DNA from: Planctomycetota bacterium
GTDB taxonomy: Bacteria; Planctomycetota; B15-G4
Assembly (NCBI GenBank): GCA_029259695.1
Contig: JAJDEQ010000099.1
Location: 1 to 61,929 of the forward strand
Reading direction: 5' to 3'
Length of the DNA: 61,929 bases
Below, one piece after another: positions 23,311 through 32,574 of the stretch; position 1 is the stretch's first letter, and each line of letters starts with the position of its first letter. Below the pieces are notes generated by a model that worked only from the letters and a program-made list of their open reading frames with translations, was not told where the DNA came from and ran no database searches. Position numbers and translations under genes: made by a program.

Positions 23311-24564
23311 GTGCTGGCCTATCTGTTCCGGTTCGCCGCGATTCCCCGGGCTGCCCGTGCGTTCCTGGCCGGCGGGTTGCTGCTCGAGCTGGGCCACGCG
23401 TTCCTCTGGACGCTGCAGAACCTCTACGTGCGTTCGGTCGGGTACGGCGAAGCGCAGGCCGGCATCGTGCTGTCGGCGCAGACGGTCGGGATCCTGCTGG
23501 CGACGTTCCCCAGCGCGTGGATGTACGACCGCTTCGGGCCGCGCCGCAGCCTGACGCTCGCCTGCTGCCTGGCCGCGTTCGGCATGACGGGCCTGGCGCT
23601 GTCCACGTCACTGCCCTGGATGCTCGGCTTCGCGGCGCTCAACGGGGCGGCGTTCTGTCTGCACATGGTCGTGGCCGCGCCCTTCGTGATGAGCGTGTCC
23701 GACCCCACCACCCGCACGCAGCTGTTCAGCGCCGAGTTCGCCACGCGCAACGTAGCCATGACCATCGGGCCGCTCGTCGGCGGTTACGTGGCCGGCACCT
23801 TCGAAGCTTCTTTCGTCGAGTCGGCGTCCCTGCGCTACACGCTACTGCTCGGTGCCGCGCTCATGTTGTCGGGCACGCTGTTCTACCGACGCGTCCCGCC
23901 GGCTTTCCCGTCGGACCAGCCGCGACGGCGACGATCACTGTTCGAGATCCTGCACCGGGACAACCGGCACATGTGGCTGCGGCTCTCGATCCCCAACCTG
24001 CTGGTGGGGCTCGGCGCGGGGCTCTCGATCCCGTTCATCAACCTCTACTTCACCGACCGCTTCGACGTGCAGAAGGCGCACCTGGGCCTGCTCATGGCGG
24101 CGGCCTCGGCCACCATGACCGTCGGCGTGCTGGCGACACCCTGGGCCATCGCGCGCATGGGCTTCGTGCGCGCCACCATCCTGACCGAGGTGCTGTCGCT
24201 GCCGTTCTTCGTGGTGATGGCCTGGACCACGTCGTTCCCGCTGGCCGTCGGGGCCATGATCCTGCGCTCGGCACTGATGAACCTGAGCCACCCGATCTGG
24301 CGCAACTTCGTCATGGAGATCACGCCCGAGTCGTGGCGCGCATCGGTCAACAGCATGGCCACACTGGCCTGGAACGCGGGCTGGGGCATCTCCACGATCT
24401 TCGGCGGCGCGCTGATCGAGAGCACCACCGGCCTGCTCGGCGACGGCGTGGACGGCTACGCGTTCCCCATGATCGTGACCATGGCGCTCTACGTCGCGGC
24501 GATCACCACCGAAGGCATCTTCTTCTGGGCCGAACGGCAGCGCGGACGCAGTCCCTCGATCTGA
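23311..24564 (+). CDS. MFS transporter
   Basis: A 417-residue, 12-helix major facilitator protein, probably an exporter or uptake carrier in the inner membrane. The loop between helices 2 and 3 has the MFS signature MYDRFGPRRS, a form of GxxxDRxGRR. The substrate cannot be told. The GTG start at 23311 lies one base after the antiporter stop, without its own Shine-Dalgarno sequence, indicating translational coupling with the NhaC-type gene. It converges on the NSS transporter gene 15 bases later. Confidence 0.88.
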   Translation: MLAYLFRFAAIPRAARAFLAGGLLLELGHAFLWTLQNLYVRSVGYGEAQAGIVLSAQTVGILLATFPSAWMYDRFGPRRSLTLACCLAAFGMTGLALSTSLPWMLGFAALNGAAFCLHMVVAAPFVMSVSDPTTRTQLFSAEFATRNVAMTIGPLVGGYVAGTFEASFVESASLRYTLLLGAALMLSGTLFYRRVPPAFPSDQPRRRRSLFEILHRDNRHMWLRLSIPNLLVGLGAGLSIPFINLYFTDRFDVQKAHLGLLMAAASATMTVGVLATPWAIARMGFVRATILTEVLSLPFFVVMAWTTSFPLAVGAMILRSALMNLSHPIWRNFVMEITPESWRASVNSMATLAWNAGWGISTIFGGALIESTTGLLGDGVDGYAFPMIVTMALYVAAITTEGIFFWAERQRGRSPSI

Positions 24565-24579
24565 GGGCGCGCGCGACGC

Positions 24580-26130
24580 TCAGGCGACCGCGCCGTCCTC
24601 GGCCGTCACGTCGTCGCCGCCCGCCGCGGAACGAGCCGCCAGGCGCTTGTTGAACAGCATCAGGACCGCGATCACGACCAGCCACTGGGCCAGACAGGTC
24701 CCGATGGACACCTGTCCACCCGGAGCGAGCCAGGCCCACAGCCGTTCGCTCATCGGCGCCTCGGCATCGGTCCAGGTCCAGGCCTTGTAGAACCACCAGC
24801 CCAGCAGGCCGACGAACTGCAACGGCACGAGCACACCCACGGCGAAGCGGAACCACACGCCGCCGCCCGAGCGCCCCTCGGGCCCCATGACGAGTTCGTC
24901 CCAGAAGCGCCGCACGCCGAACGAGACGACCGAGAGCCCCATGATGCCGCCCGACACGATCAGACCCACGCCCCAGACCCAGTCCTGGTTCTCGAAGACC
25001 CACATGCTGTCGTGCCCACCGCCGAGGTCCACGGCGGAGGGCAGCCCGAGCAACAGGCCGGCCAGGAAGGTGAACAGCGTGGCCCGGCCGCGCGTGTATC
25101 CCAGATCGATCAGCGTGCGCACGCCCAGTTCGACCATCGCGATCATCGACGAGAGCGCCGCGAACGCGAGACCGAGGAAGAACAGTACCGACATGGCGCG
25201 GCCGCCCCACGGCATCTGTTCGAACAGGATCGGCATCCAGATGAAGGTGATGCCCGTGCTCGCCGGGCCGGACTGGGTGACGAGTTCGCTACCGCTCTCG
25301 CCCATCAGCGGCGCCAGGGCGAAGACCGCCGGGATGATCGCGAGCCCCGCCAGGAGCGACGCGGCGTTGTTGCCCAGCCCGGTCGTGACGCACTCGCGCC
25401 GTGCGCGCATGTCGCGCGAGGCGTAGATCGCGTAGGCCAGCATCAGGCCCCAGCCCGCGCCCGTGGACCAGGCCGACTGGGTCAGCGCCTCGAGCCAGAT
25501 CTCGTGCTCTCCGAGACGCTCCCACTCCACGCCGAAATAGAACGCCAGGCCTTCCCCGGCACCGTCCAGGGTGAGCGCGCGAACGACCGAGATGAGCAGC
25601 ACCACGAACAGGGACGGCACGAGGATCTTGCAGGCCCGCTCGATGCCGTTGGTGACGCCGGCGGCCACCACCAGGCTCGCCGCGCCCACGGCCAGGGCGT
25701 GGTATCCCGCGGCGGGGCCGGTGCCCGCGAAGTCGCTGAACGTCGAGAGGGCGTTGGCCGGCTCGATCGCCGCGGCGGCGCCGCTGACGGCCATCAGGAA
25801 GTACCGGATCGTCCAGCCGGCGATGACCGAGTAGTAGAACATGATCCCCAGGGTGCAGAAGGCGACGAAGCCGCCGCGCCATCCGGCCCGCTCGCCGAAC
25901 ACCTTGGCGAAGGCGCCCAGGGGTCCGCGCCGCGCCGCACGCCCGATGGCGAACTCGACCGTGAGCAGCGGCACCGACCAGGCGAAGAGGAAGAACAACC
26001 AGGGGATCAGGAAGGTGCCGCCGCCATTGGCGGCCATGATGCGCGGAAAGCGCCAGAGGTTCCCCGTGCCGATGGCCATGCCCAGGGTGGCGGCGATCAG
26101 ACCCCAGCGCGACGTGAAGAGCTGGCTCAC
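24580..26130 (-). CDS. Neurotransmitter:sodium symporter (NSS) family transporter
   Basis: The 516-residue protein has the LeuT-fold NSS hallmarks: N-terminal WGLIAATLGMAIGTGNLWRF with the unwound helix-1 site and GGGTFLIPWLFFLF, then about 11-12 helices. It would drive sodium-coupled uptake of an amino acid or related compound; the substrate is not predictable. The GTG start at 26130 overlaps the stop of the TPR lipoprotein gene (GTGA), so the two are translationally coupled. Confidence 0.92.
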   Translation of the reverse strand: MSQLFTSRWGLIAATLGMAIGTGNLWRFPRIMAANGGGTFLIPWLFFLFAWSVPLLTVEFAIGRAARRGPLGAFAKVFGERAGWRGGFVAFCTLGIMFYYSVIAGWTIRYFLMAVSGAAAAIEPANALSTFSDFAGTGPAAGYHALAVGAASLVVAAGVTNGIERACKILVPSLFVVLLISVVRALTLDGAGEGLAFYFGVEWERLGEHEIWLEALTQSAWSTGAGWGLMLAYAIYASRDMRARRECVTTGLGNNAASLLAGLAIIPAVFALAPLMGESGSELVTQSGPASTGITFIWMPILFEQMPWGGRAMSVLFFLGLAFAALSSMIAMVELGVRTLIDLGYTRGRATLFTFLAGLLLGLPSAVDLGGGHDSMWVFENQDWVWGVGLIVSGGIMGLSVVSFGVRRFWDELVMGPEGRSGGGVWFRFAVGVLVPLQFVGLLGWWFYKAWTWTDAEAPMSERLWAWLAPGGQVSIGTCLAQWLVVIAVLMLFNKRLAARSAAGGDDVTAEDGAVA

Positions 26131-26771
26131 GGCTTGACCCCCTGCGCCTCGAACAGCGCGCGCACCCGGTCGGCGTACTCACCCTGGGGCTCGAGTTCGA
26201 GCACCATGCGGCCGAACTTCAGCAGGCGCGCGTCGTCCCGGTGCCCGCCCATGCCCTGCAGGATGGCGAGCATGCAAGCCGCGTCGACCCGGTGGCGGCC
26301 GTCCCGCGTGGCCCGCTCCAGGGCCGCGGAGGCGGCGCCCCAGTCGGCTTCCCGTTGCAGTTCGTAGTAGAGCGCGGCGTAGGCACGGCCCTGGGCCCAC
26401 TCCAGGTCGGCGCGCAATCCCGACGACACGTCCGCCGTCAGCCCGGCCTCGACGAACTCGATCGCGTCACGGTGGCGCTCCAGGGCCAGGCTGGTGCGCG
26501 CGGCGAGGTAGGCCACCTCGGGATCGGGAGTCTCCCGGTCCCAGGCGGAACGGGCGTGGAACAGGGCCTGTTCGTAGTTGCCCCCGTCGAACTCCGCGTC
26601 GCCCAGCGCCAGGTGATCGATGCGCTCTTCGAGAGGGCGCTCGTCTCCACAGCTCGCCACCAGCCCGCCCAGGACGAGCGCACCGAGCAGCCGACACCAG
26701 CGGCCGGACCGGGCCCCGCGCGCGCTCCCCACCGTCCGGTCCCCGCGGGGACTCGCGTCTGGTTCGACCAT
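26127..26771 (-). CDS. TPR-like lipoprotein
   Basis: From ATG 26771 this 214-residue protein has a hydrophobic signal segment (LLGALVLGGLVASC) ending in a lipobox cysteine, so it is a lipoprotein processed by LspA. The mature part is helical with tetratricopeptide-like repeats (FDGGNYEQALFHARSAWD, YLAARTSLALERHRDAIEFV, ACMLAILQGMGGHRDDARLL), usually a protein-binding scaffold. It lies upstream of and overlaps the NSS transporter gene, which may be a functional link. Earlier in-frame starts exist but lie inside a direct repeat and the polA promoter region. Confidence 0.8.
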   Translation of the reverse strand: MVEPDASPRGDRTVGSARGARSGRWCRLLGALVLGGLVASCGDERPLEERIDHLALGDAEFDGGNYEQALFHARSAWDRETPDPEVAYLAARTSLALERHRDAIEFVEAGLTADVSSGLRADLEWAQGRAYAALYYELQREADWGAASAALERATRDGRHRVDAACMLAILQGMGGHRDDARLLKFGRMVLELEPQGEYADRVRALFEAQGVKP

Positions 26772-26787
26772 CGTTCCTCCAACGTCC

Positions 26788-26854
26788 CCGGGCGCTCGGC
26801 GCTTCGCGACCGGCATTCCGTCCCGGGCGCTCGGCGCTTCGCGACCAGCATTCC
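26788..26854. repeat. 32-bp direct repeat, 35-bp period, between lipoprotein gene and polA
   Basis: Two copies of a 32-bp sequence (26788-26819 and 26823-26854) differ at one base. They fill the divergent promoter region. The 35-bp period is not a multiple of three, so the copies are in different frames and are not coding. They may be a tandem duplication or a duplicated operator. Confidence 0.9.
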
Positions 26855-26887
26855 CGTTCGGGGCAGCGATGTCCACGTCCCGGTCGC

Positions 26888-26893
26888 TACGAT
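26888..26893 (+). promoter_or_regulatory. -10-like box directly before polA start
   Basis: TACGAT ends six bases before the GTG start of polA, and no Shine-Dalgarno sequence is present. A transcript from this box would be leaderless. No convincing -35 box is seen at the expected distance. Confidence 0.35.
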
Positions 26894-26899
26894 GGGCGG

Positions 26900-29686
26900 G
26901 TGAAACGCGTCTTCCTGATCGATGGTTCGGCCCTCGCCTACCGGGCCTTCTTCGCCAAGGGCCCCGGCCCCACCTACGCCTATGCGTCCTCGCTGCTGTC
27001 GCTCGTCGAGCGTGAGCAGCCCGACTACGCGCTGGTGGCCATGGACACGCCCAAGCCCACCTTCCGGCACGAGACCTACCCGAAGTACAAGGCCACGCGC
27101 CAGAAGACACCGCCCGAACTCGTGGCCCAGCTCCCGCAGTTCGAGCGCATCGCGAGGAGCCTGGGCTTCCCGCTCTACGCCCTCGACGGCTGGGAAGCCG
27201 ACGACGTCATCGGCACCCTCGCCGTGCGCGCCGCCGACGCGGGTCACGAGGTGTTCATCGTCACGGGCGACAAGGACTTCATGCAGGTCATCAGCGACCG
27301 CGTGTTCATGTACAACCCGACCAAACCCGGCGCCGACCCGCTGGTGCAGGGCGCCGACGCGGTGCGCGAGAAGTTCCACTGTCGCCCCGACCAGGTGATC
27401 GACGTGCTCGCCCTGATGGGCGACACGAGCGACAACATCCCGGGCGTGCCCAAGGTCGGCGAGAAGACCGCGCTCAAGCTGATCGAGAGCTACGAGGGTC
27501 TCGACGACATCTACGCGCGCATCGACGCCGTGAAGCCTCCCGGCCTGCAGGCGCGTCTGCGCGAAGGCAAGGACCTGGCCTATCTCTCGCAGGACCTGGC
27601 CACGATCCGGCTGGACGCGCCGGTGACGATCGAGATCGACGACCTGGTGTTCTCGGGCCCCGATCTCGACGCGGCTCGCGAGGTCTTCGTGCAGCTCGAC
27701 TTCCCCTCGCTGATCGACCGGCTGTCGGGCAACAAGACGGCCGCGGCGGGGTGCGACTTCAAGATCGTCCGCACGGAGAAGGACTACGAGCGCTTCCGAC
27801 ACGAACTCAAGCGCGCCAAGATCATCGTGCTGGACACCGAGACGACGAGCATCACCCCGCTCGAGGCGGAGCTCGTGGGCCTCTCGTTCGCCTTCCGCGC
27901 GGGCGAGGCGTGGTACCTGCCCGCCAACCTGCCCGAGCCGATCTTCGGCACCGGCGACCGTGCGCTCACCGCCAGGGAGCGCGCCGGTCCCCCGCCCGAC
28001 GGCATGTTCTCCGAGGGCCCGCGCCTGACCACCGGCCGCGGCGTGCCCGGCGACCCGCTCGTGCCGCCGCCCGAGAGCGATCTCGCTCGCTTCCTGAAGG
28101 ACGTGAAGGCCGCGCTCGAGAAGCCCGGCGTGGCCGTCGTCGGGCAGAACATCAAGTACGACCTGCACGTACTCTCGCGCTACGGAATCGACGTGGCCCA
28201 GGTGTCCTTCGACACGCTGCTGGCGTCGTTCTGCCTCGAAGCCCACCAGGCACACCACGGCCTGGACTTCCTGGCCCTCAAGCACCTCGGCGTGACGAAG
28301 ATCCCCACCAGCGAGCTGATCGGCAAGGGCGCCAAGCAGATCTCCATGTGGGACGTGCCGGTCGAGAAGTGCGGGCTGTACGCCGCCGAGGACGCCGAGG
28401 TCACCTGGCGTCTGTACGAGCTGTTCGCCGAGCGCCTCGACGGGGCCGAGGTCGAACACGTGTTCCGGGACATCGAGATGCCCGCACTGCGCGCGGTCCA
28501 GCGCATCGAACGCAACGGCGTGCTGGTCGACACGGGACACCTCACCACGCTCTCCGCGTCCATGGGCGAGCGCCTGGCCGAACTCACCGGCGCGATCCAC
28601 GAGCTGGCCGGCGAGGAGTTCAACATCGACAGCCCGATCCAGCTCCAGGGTGTGCTGTACGAGAAGCTCGCCGTGCACAAGCAGCTCGGCATCAAGCGCA
28701 TCAAGAAGACCAAGAAGGGCTTCAGCACCGACGCCGAGACGCTCGAGCTGCTGGCGGAACACCCGCTGCCGGAGAGGATCCTCGAGTACCGGCAGATCGC
28801 CAAGCTCAAGAGCACCTACGTCGACAGCCTGCCCGACCAGGTGCACCCGGTCACGGGGCGCATCCACACCACCTACAACCAGGCCGGAGCGTCCACCGGG
28901 CGGCTCTCGTCCTCGGACCCCAACCTGCAGAACATCCCGGTGCGTACCGAGCTGGGCCGACGCATTCGCGAGGCCTTCGTCGCGGCCCCCGGGCACGTGC
29001 TGCTGGCCGCCGACTACAGCCAGGTCGAGCTGCGGCTGATGGCGCACCTGTCCGGCGACCAGCACCTGATCGAAGCCTTCGCCAGCGGCGAGGACATCCA
29101 TCGCCGCACCGCGGCACTGGTGTTCGGTGTCGAACCCGAGGACGTCACGGGCGACATGCGCGCCAAGAGCAAGACGATCAACTTCGGCATCATGTACGGC
29201 ATGGGCCCGCAGCGCCTGGCCAAGCAGATCCACGTGTCGATGAAGGAGGCCACCGACTTCATCGCCCAGTACTTCGAGACCTTCGCGGGCGTGAAGGAAT
29301 GGATCGACGGCACCCGCGAGCTGGCCCGGGAGCAGGGCTGGGTGGAGACGCTCACCGGGCGCCGACGCCGCATCGACGGCCTGGACTCGGGCGACCCGCG
29401 TCTGATGGCCGCGGCGCGCAACGTGGCCATCAACACGCCGATCCAGGGCACCGCCGCCGACCTGATCAAGATGGCCATGACCCGTGTCCAGGCGGCCGTC
29501 GATGAACACTTCCCGGCGACGAAGGTGATCCTGCAGGTGCACGACGAACTCGTGTTCGAACTCCCCGAGGGCGACCTGGAAGGCGTGCGCGAGCTGGCCA
29601 TCGATCTCATGGGTCACGCCATGACGCTCGACGTGCCGCTGGTCGTCGACACCGGCCACGGCGACAACTGGCTGCAGGCGCACTGA
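26900..29686 (+). CDS. polA: DNA polymerase I
   Basis: PolA fills gaps in repair and removes RNA primers. The 928-residue protein contains the 5'-3' flap nuclease (IDGSALAYRAFF, GWEADDVIGTLA, GDKDFMQ, GDTSDNIPGVPKVGEKTA), a 3'-5' exonuclease with DTE, KYD and YAAEDAEV motifs all present, so proofreading is probably active, and the polymerase domain (ADYSQVELRLMAH, KTINFGIMYGMG, QVHDELVFELPE). A Pro/Gly-rich insertion of about 45 residues sits in the exonuclease domain near residues 350-395. The start is GTG 26900, apparently leaderless. Confidence 0.97.
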   Translation: MKRVFLIDGSALAYRAFFAKGPGPTYAYASSLLSLVEREQPDYALVAMDTPKPTFRHETYPKYKATRQKTPPELVAQLPQFERIARSLGFPLYALDGWEADDVIGTLAVRAADAGHEVFIVTGDKDFMQVISDRVFMYNPTKPGADPLVQGADAVREKFHCRPDQVIDVLALMGDTSDNIPGVPKVGEKTALKLIESYEGLDDIYARIDAVKPPGLQARLREGKDLAYLSQDLATIRLDAPVTIEIDDLVFSGPDLDAAREVFVQLDFPSLIDRLSGNKTAAAGCDFKIVRTEKDYERFRHELKRAKIIVLDTETTSITPLEAELVGLSFAFRAGEAWYLPANLPEPIFGTGDRALTARERAGPPPDGMFSEGPRLTTGRGVPGDPLVPPPESDLARFLKDVKAALEKPGVAVVGQNIKYDLHVLSRYGIDVAQVSFDTLLASFCLEAHQAHHGLDFLALKHLGVTKIPTSELIGKGAKQISMWDVPVEKCGLYAAEDAEVTWRLYELFAERLDGAEVEHVFRDIEMPALRAVQRIERNGVLVDTGHLTTLSASMGERLAELTGAIHELAGEEFNIDSPIQLQGVLYEKLAVHKQLGIKRIKKTKKGFSTDAETLELLAEHPLPERILEYRQIAKLKSTYVDSLPDQVHPVTGRIHTTYNQAGASTGRLSSSDPNLQNIPVRTELGRRIREAFVAAPGHVLLAADYSQVELRLMAHLSGDQHLIEAFASGEDIHRRTAALVFGVEPEDVTGDMRAKSKTINFGIMYGMGPQRLAKQIHVSMKEATDFIAQYFETFAGVKEWIDGTRELAREQGWVETLTGRRRRIDGLDSGDPRLMAAARNVAINTPIQGTAADLIKMAMTRVQAAVDEHFPATKVILQVHDELVFELPEGDLEGVRELAIDLMGHAMTLDVPLVVDTGHGDNWLQAH

Positions 29687-29702
29687 GCGCCGGCGTTCGC
29701 GC

Positions 29703-31208
29703 TCAGCTCCCGCTCGGCAGGTGCCGCACCGTGGACGGCCCGGCAGACGCGCCGCCACCCTCCGCCTCCCGTCGGATGCCTTCGAGCAGACCGCGGAAGA
29801 CGTACCCGTGCAGCGGCAGCACGGCATACCAGTAGAGCAGGCCGAACAGACCCTTGGGAATGAAGCGCGCCGACTGCCGCAACTCCACCGGGCCGGCTTC
29901 GGGGGCGCTCAGTTCGAATTCGAGGAGCGCCTCCCCGGGCACCTTCATCTCCGCCCGCAGGGCGATGTGGCGCGGCGCGTCGATCTCCGTGACGCGCCAG
30001 AAGTCCAGCGCGTCGCCGTAGCCCACGTGCCGCGGGTGCTTGCGACCGCGCCGCAGGCCGGGCCCTCCCAAGAGGCGATCGAGCGCGCCGCGCAAGCGCC
30101 AGAGCCAGTCGCCCGCGTAGTAGCCATGGCCTCCGCCGATGCTGCACACCGCGGCGAAGACCCGTTCCGGGCTCGCGTTGACGCGCACCGACCAGCGGTC
30201 GATGAAGGCCGCACCGCCGGACCAGTCCGGATCGCCGGGCATGGGGCCGGCGTCGGTCCAGGCGGTCTCGACCGTCGCGGAGTCGAGGTGTTCATAGGCG
30301 GCGTCCACGGCCTCGCGCACCGTGAGCAGACGCTGCGGCATGAGCCGCTGTGCCTCGTCATCGCGGCACACGACCGGGTTGCGCAGCCCTTCCGCCAGCG
30401 GGCGAGCGATCTCGCTCCCCAGCGGGGTCACGAGGTGGATCCAGAGCGAGCTGAGGCGCGGCGTGAGCAGCGGCACGGGCAGCACGATGCGGCGTGAGAG
30501 GCCGCGCGCCTCCGCGACGGTGCGCATGAACTCCTCGTAGTCGAGGACTTCGGGGCCGCCGATGTCGAGGGTGCGCCCGATCGTCTCCGGCACGGACAGG
30601 CACTGCACCAGGTCATGCAGTACGTTGCGGACCGCGATCGGCTGACAGGGCGTGCGCACCCAACGTGGCGTGACCATCACCGGCAGGCGTTCGACCAGGT
30701 AACGCATGATCTCGAACGACGCCGATCCCGACCCGATGATCATGGCCGCGCGCAGCACGGTCACGGGCACCGACCCCTCCGCCAGCACACGCTCCACTTC
30801 GCGGCGCGACGCGAGATGCTCGCTCAGCGCAGCGCCGGTCTCCCCCAGACCGCCCAGGTACACGATGCGTCCGACGCCCCCTTGCGCGCAGGCCCGGGCG
30901 AAGGCGTCGGCCAGCACCCGATCGCGCTCGCGGTAGGCGTCCCCCGCCGCGACCATGGAGTGCACCAGGTAGTAGGCGGCGGCGCAGCCCTCCACGGCCG
31001 CCGTCAGCGCCGGGCCGTCGCCGATGCCGCCGGTCATGACCTGCAGGCGCGGGTGATCCACCCACGGCCGGTCGGCCAGCTTGCGCGGAGAGCGCACCAG
31101 GCAGCGCACGGTGTAGCCCGCGTCCAGCAAGCGGGGCACCAGGCGGCCACCGATGTAGCCGGTGGCGCCGGTCACGAGCAGCGGAGCTGGGTCCCTGGCA
31201 GACGTCAT
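29703..31208 (-). CDS. SDR family oxidoreductase with C-terminal DUF2867 domain
   Basis: The N-terminal half is an atypical short-chain dehydrogenase: the NAD(P)-binding motif VTGATGYIGGRL is at the very start, followed by a Rossmann fold with YYLVHSM and IVYLGGLGE. The C-terminal 150 residues (FIDRWSVRVNASPERVFAAV ... SARFIPKGLFGLLYWY) fit DUF2867, a START-like lipid- or ligand-binding fold. This fusion is widespread in bacteria; its substrate is unknown. ATG 31208 places the Rossmann motif at the expected N-terminal position, giving 501 residues; the open frame upstream to 31409 has no homology. It converges on polA. Confidence 0.87.
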   Translation of the reverse strand: MTSARDPAPLLVTGATGYIGGRLVPRLLDAGYTVRCLVRSPRKLADRPWVDHPRLQVMTGGIGDGPALTAAVEGCAAAYYLVHSMVAAGDAYRERDRVLADAFARACAQGGVGRIVYLGGLGETGAALSEHLASRREVERVLAEGSVPVTVLRAAMIIGSGSASFEIMRYLVERLPVMVTPRWVRTPCQPIAVRNVLHDLVQCLSVPETIGRTLDIGGPEVLDYEEFMRTVAEARGLSRRIVLPVPLLTPRLSSLWIHLVTPLGSEIARPLAEGLRNPVVCRDDEAQRLMPQRLLTVREAVDAAYEHLDSATVETAWTDAGPMPGDPDWSGGAAFIDRWSVRVNASPERVFAAVCSIGGGHGYYAGDWLWRLRGALDRLLGGPGLRRGRKHPRHVGYGDALDFWRVTEIDAPRHIALRAEMKVPGEALLEFELSAPEAGPVELRQSARFIPKGLFGLLYWYAVLPLHGYVFRGLLEGIRREAEGGGASAGPSTVRHLPSGS

Positions 31209-31287
31209 GATGGCTCCATCGACGCGCGCGTCGGCGTGGATGCAATCCGCCGCGAGCATTCGTCCACAGTCCGGCCTGCTCACGGAC

Positions 31288-32574
31288 CTACTTGCGGGTG
31301 TAGACCACGCGCCCCATGACCATAGTGAGCTGCGGCCAGCCGTACAGTTCCATGCCCTCGTAGGGCGTCTGCCGGGCCTTGCTGAAGTGCTCGGCGCCGC
31401 GCACGACACGGGGTGTGTGCGGATCGGCCAGGACGAGGTCGGCGTCGCAGCCCTCCTCGACGCGGCCCTTGCGGGTGAAGCCGTGCAGCTGCGCCGGCCC
31501 GCGTGTACTGCGCTCGATGACCACGTCGAGCGGCAGCATCTCGCGCTGCGCGAGGGTCAGGGCGAGGGGCATGAAGATGTCGAGGCAGGGGATGCCGGAG
31601 GGGGCGTCGGCGAACGGACGCGCCTTCTCCTCGGCGGTGTGCGGCGCGTGGTCACTGGAGAGGCAGTCGATGTCGCCGGTGCGCAGACCCTCGAGCAGCC
31701 GGTCGCGGTCCTCGGCGGTCTTGATCGACGGGTTCACGCGCAACAGACTCCCCAGCCGCGCCGTGTCCTCGTGGGTGAAGTAGAGGTAGTGGAAGCAGGT
31801 CCCCGCCGTCACCGGCTCCCCCCGGGCGCGCGCATCAGCCACGACGTCCACCGCGCCGCCGGCGGACATGTGGAAGACGTGCACCCGCGCCCCGGTCTCC
31901 CGGCCGAGACGCAGGCAGGTCTCGGTGGCGCGGATCTCCGCGGAGGCCGGCCGCGCGAGGTGCCAGGCCTCGGCACCGCGCCCACCGTGGGCCGCCAGGC
32001 CGCGCACCAGATGGTCCTGATCCTCCGCGTGGACGAAGGCCCAGTGCCCGGTGGCCGCCACCTCCTCGAACAGCGCGCGCTGGTCTTCTTCGCTCGCCAC
32101 CTCGATCGCGCCGGTCGAACAGCCCATGAACAGCTTGTAGCCCGCCACGAGGTCCGCCATCTCGCCCACGTGGCCGATGGCCTCGGGCACCAGGCTGCCG
32201 TACACGCCCACGTTGACCACCGACTTCGGCCGCACGCGCGCGAGCTTGTCCTCCACGGCCCGGCGGCTGGTGCTCAACGGCGCGTTGTTCTGGATCTCCA
32301 GCAGGGTCGTCACGCCGCCCGCGGCGGCGGCCCGCGTGCCGCTCTCGTAGCCCTCCTTGTGTTCCAGGCCGGGCTCCCGCAGGTGGACGTGGTCGTCGAT
32401 GAACCCGGGCAGCAACCACAGCCCCGCTCCGGGGATCACGCGTTCGTCCTCACGTCGGACGAGCGAACCCGCGGGGACCACCTCCACGATCTCGTGGCCA
32501 TCGACGCGGACGTCGAACCGGTCCTCGAGGTCACGCTCCGGTAGCACGACATCCAGCAAGACGCTGCCCGTCAC
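31288..32574 (-). CDS. pyrC: Dihydroorotase (amidohydrolase family)
   Basis: The enzyme closes carbamoyl-aspartate to dihydroorotate in pyrimidine synthesis. The 428-residue protein has the metal-binding DDHVHLREPG, the lysine region VAGYKLFMGCSTGAIEV, metal His in FVHAE and VHVFHMS, and SSDHAPHT with the catalytic aspartate. It is of the larger class I type. A close relative such as allantoinase cannot be fully ruled out, but the HxHxRxPG and DHAPHT forms favour dihydroorotase. The GTG start at 32574 overlaps the phosphatase stop (GTGA), coupling it to a regulator gene, which is unusual. Confidence 0.9.
   Translation of the reverse strand: MTGSVLLDVVLPERDLEDRFDVRVDGHEIVEVVPAGSLVRREDERVIPGAGLWLLPGFIDDHVHLREPGLEHKEGYESGTRAAAAGGVTTLLEIQNNAPLSTSRRAVEDKLARVRPKSVVNVGVYGSLVPEAIGHVGEMADLVAGYKLFMGCSTGAIEVASEEDQRALFEEVAATGHWAFVHAEDQDHLVRGLAAHGGRGAEAWHLARPASAEIRATETCLRLGRETGARVHVFHMSAGGAVDVVADARARGEPVTAGTCFHYLYFTHEDTARLGSLLRVNPSIKTAEDRDRLLEGLRTGDIDCLSSDHAPHTAEEKARPFADAPSGIPCLDIFMPLALTLAQREMLPLDVVIERSTRGPAQLHGFTRKGRVEEGCDADLVLADPHTPRVVRGAEHFSKARQTPYEGMELYGWPQLTMVMGRVVYTRK

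Noticed and set aside
26438..29827. An 1129-codon open frame antisense to polA
   Set aside because: The sense strand encodes a complete, motif-perfect DNA polymerase I; the antisense product is low-complexity.
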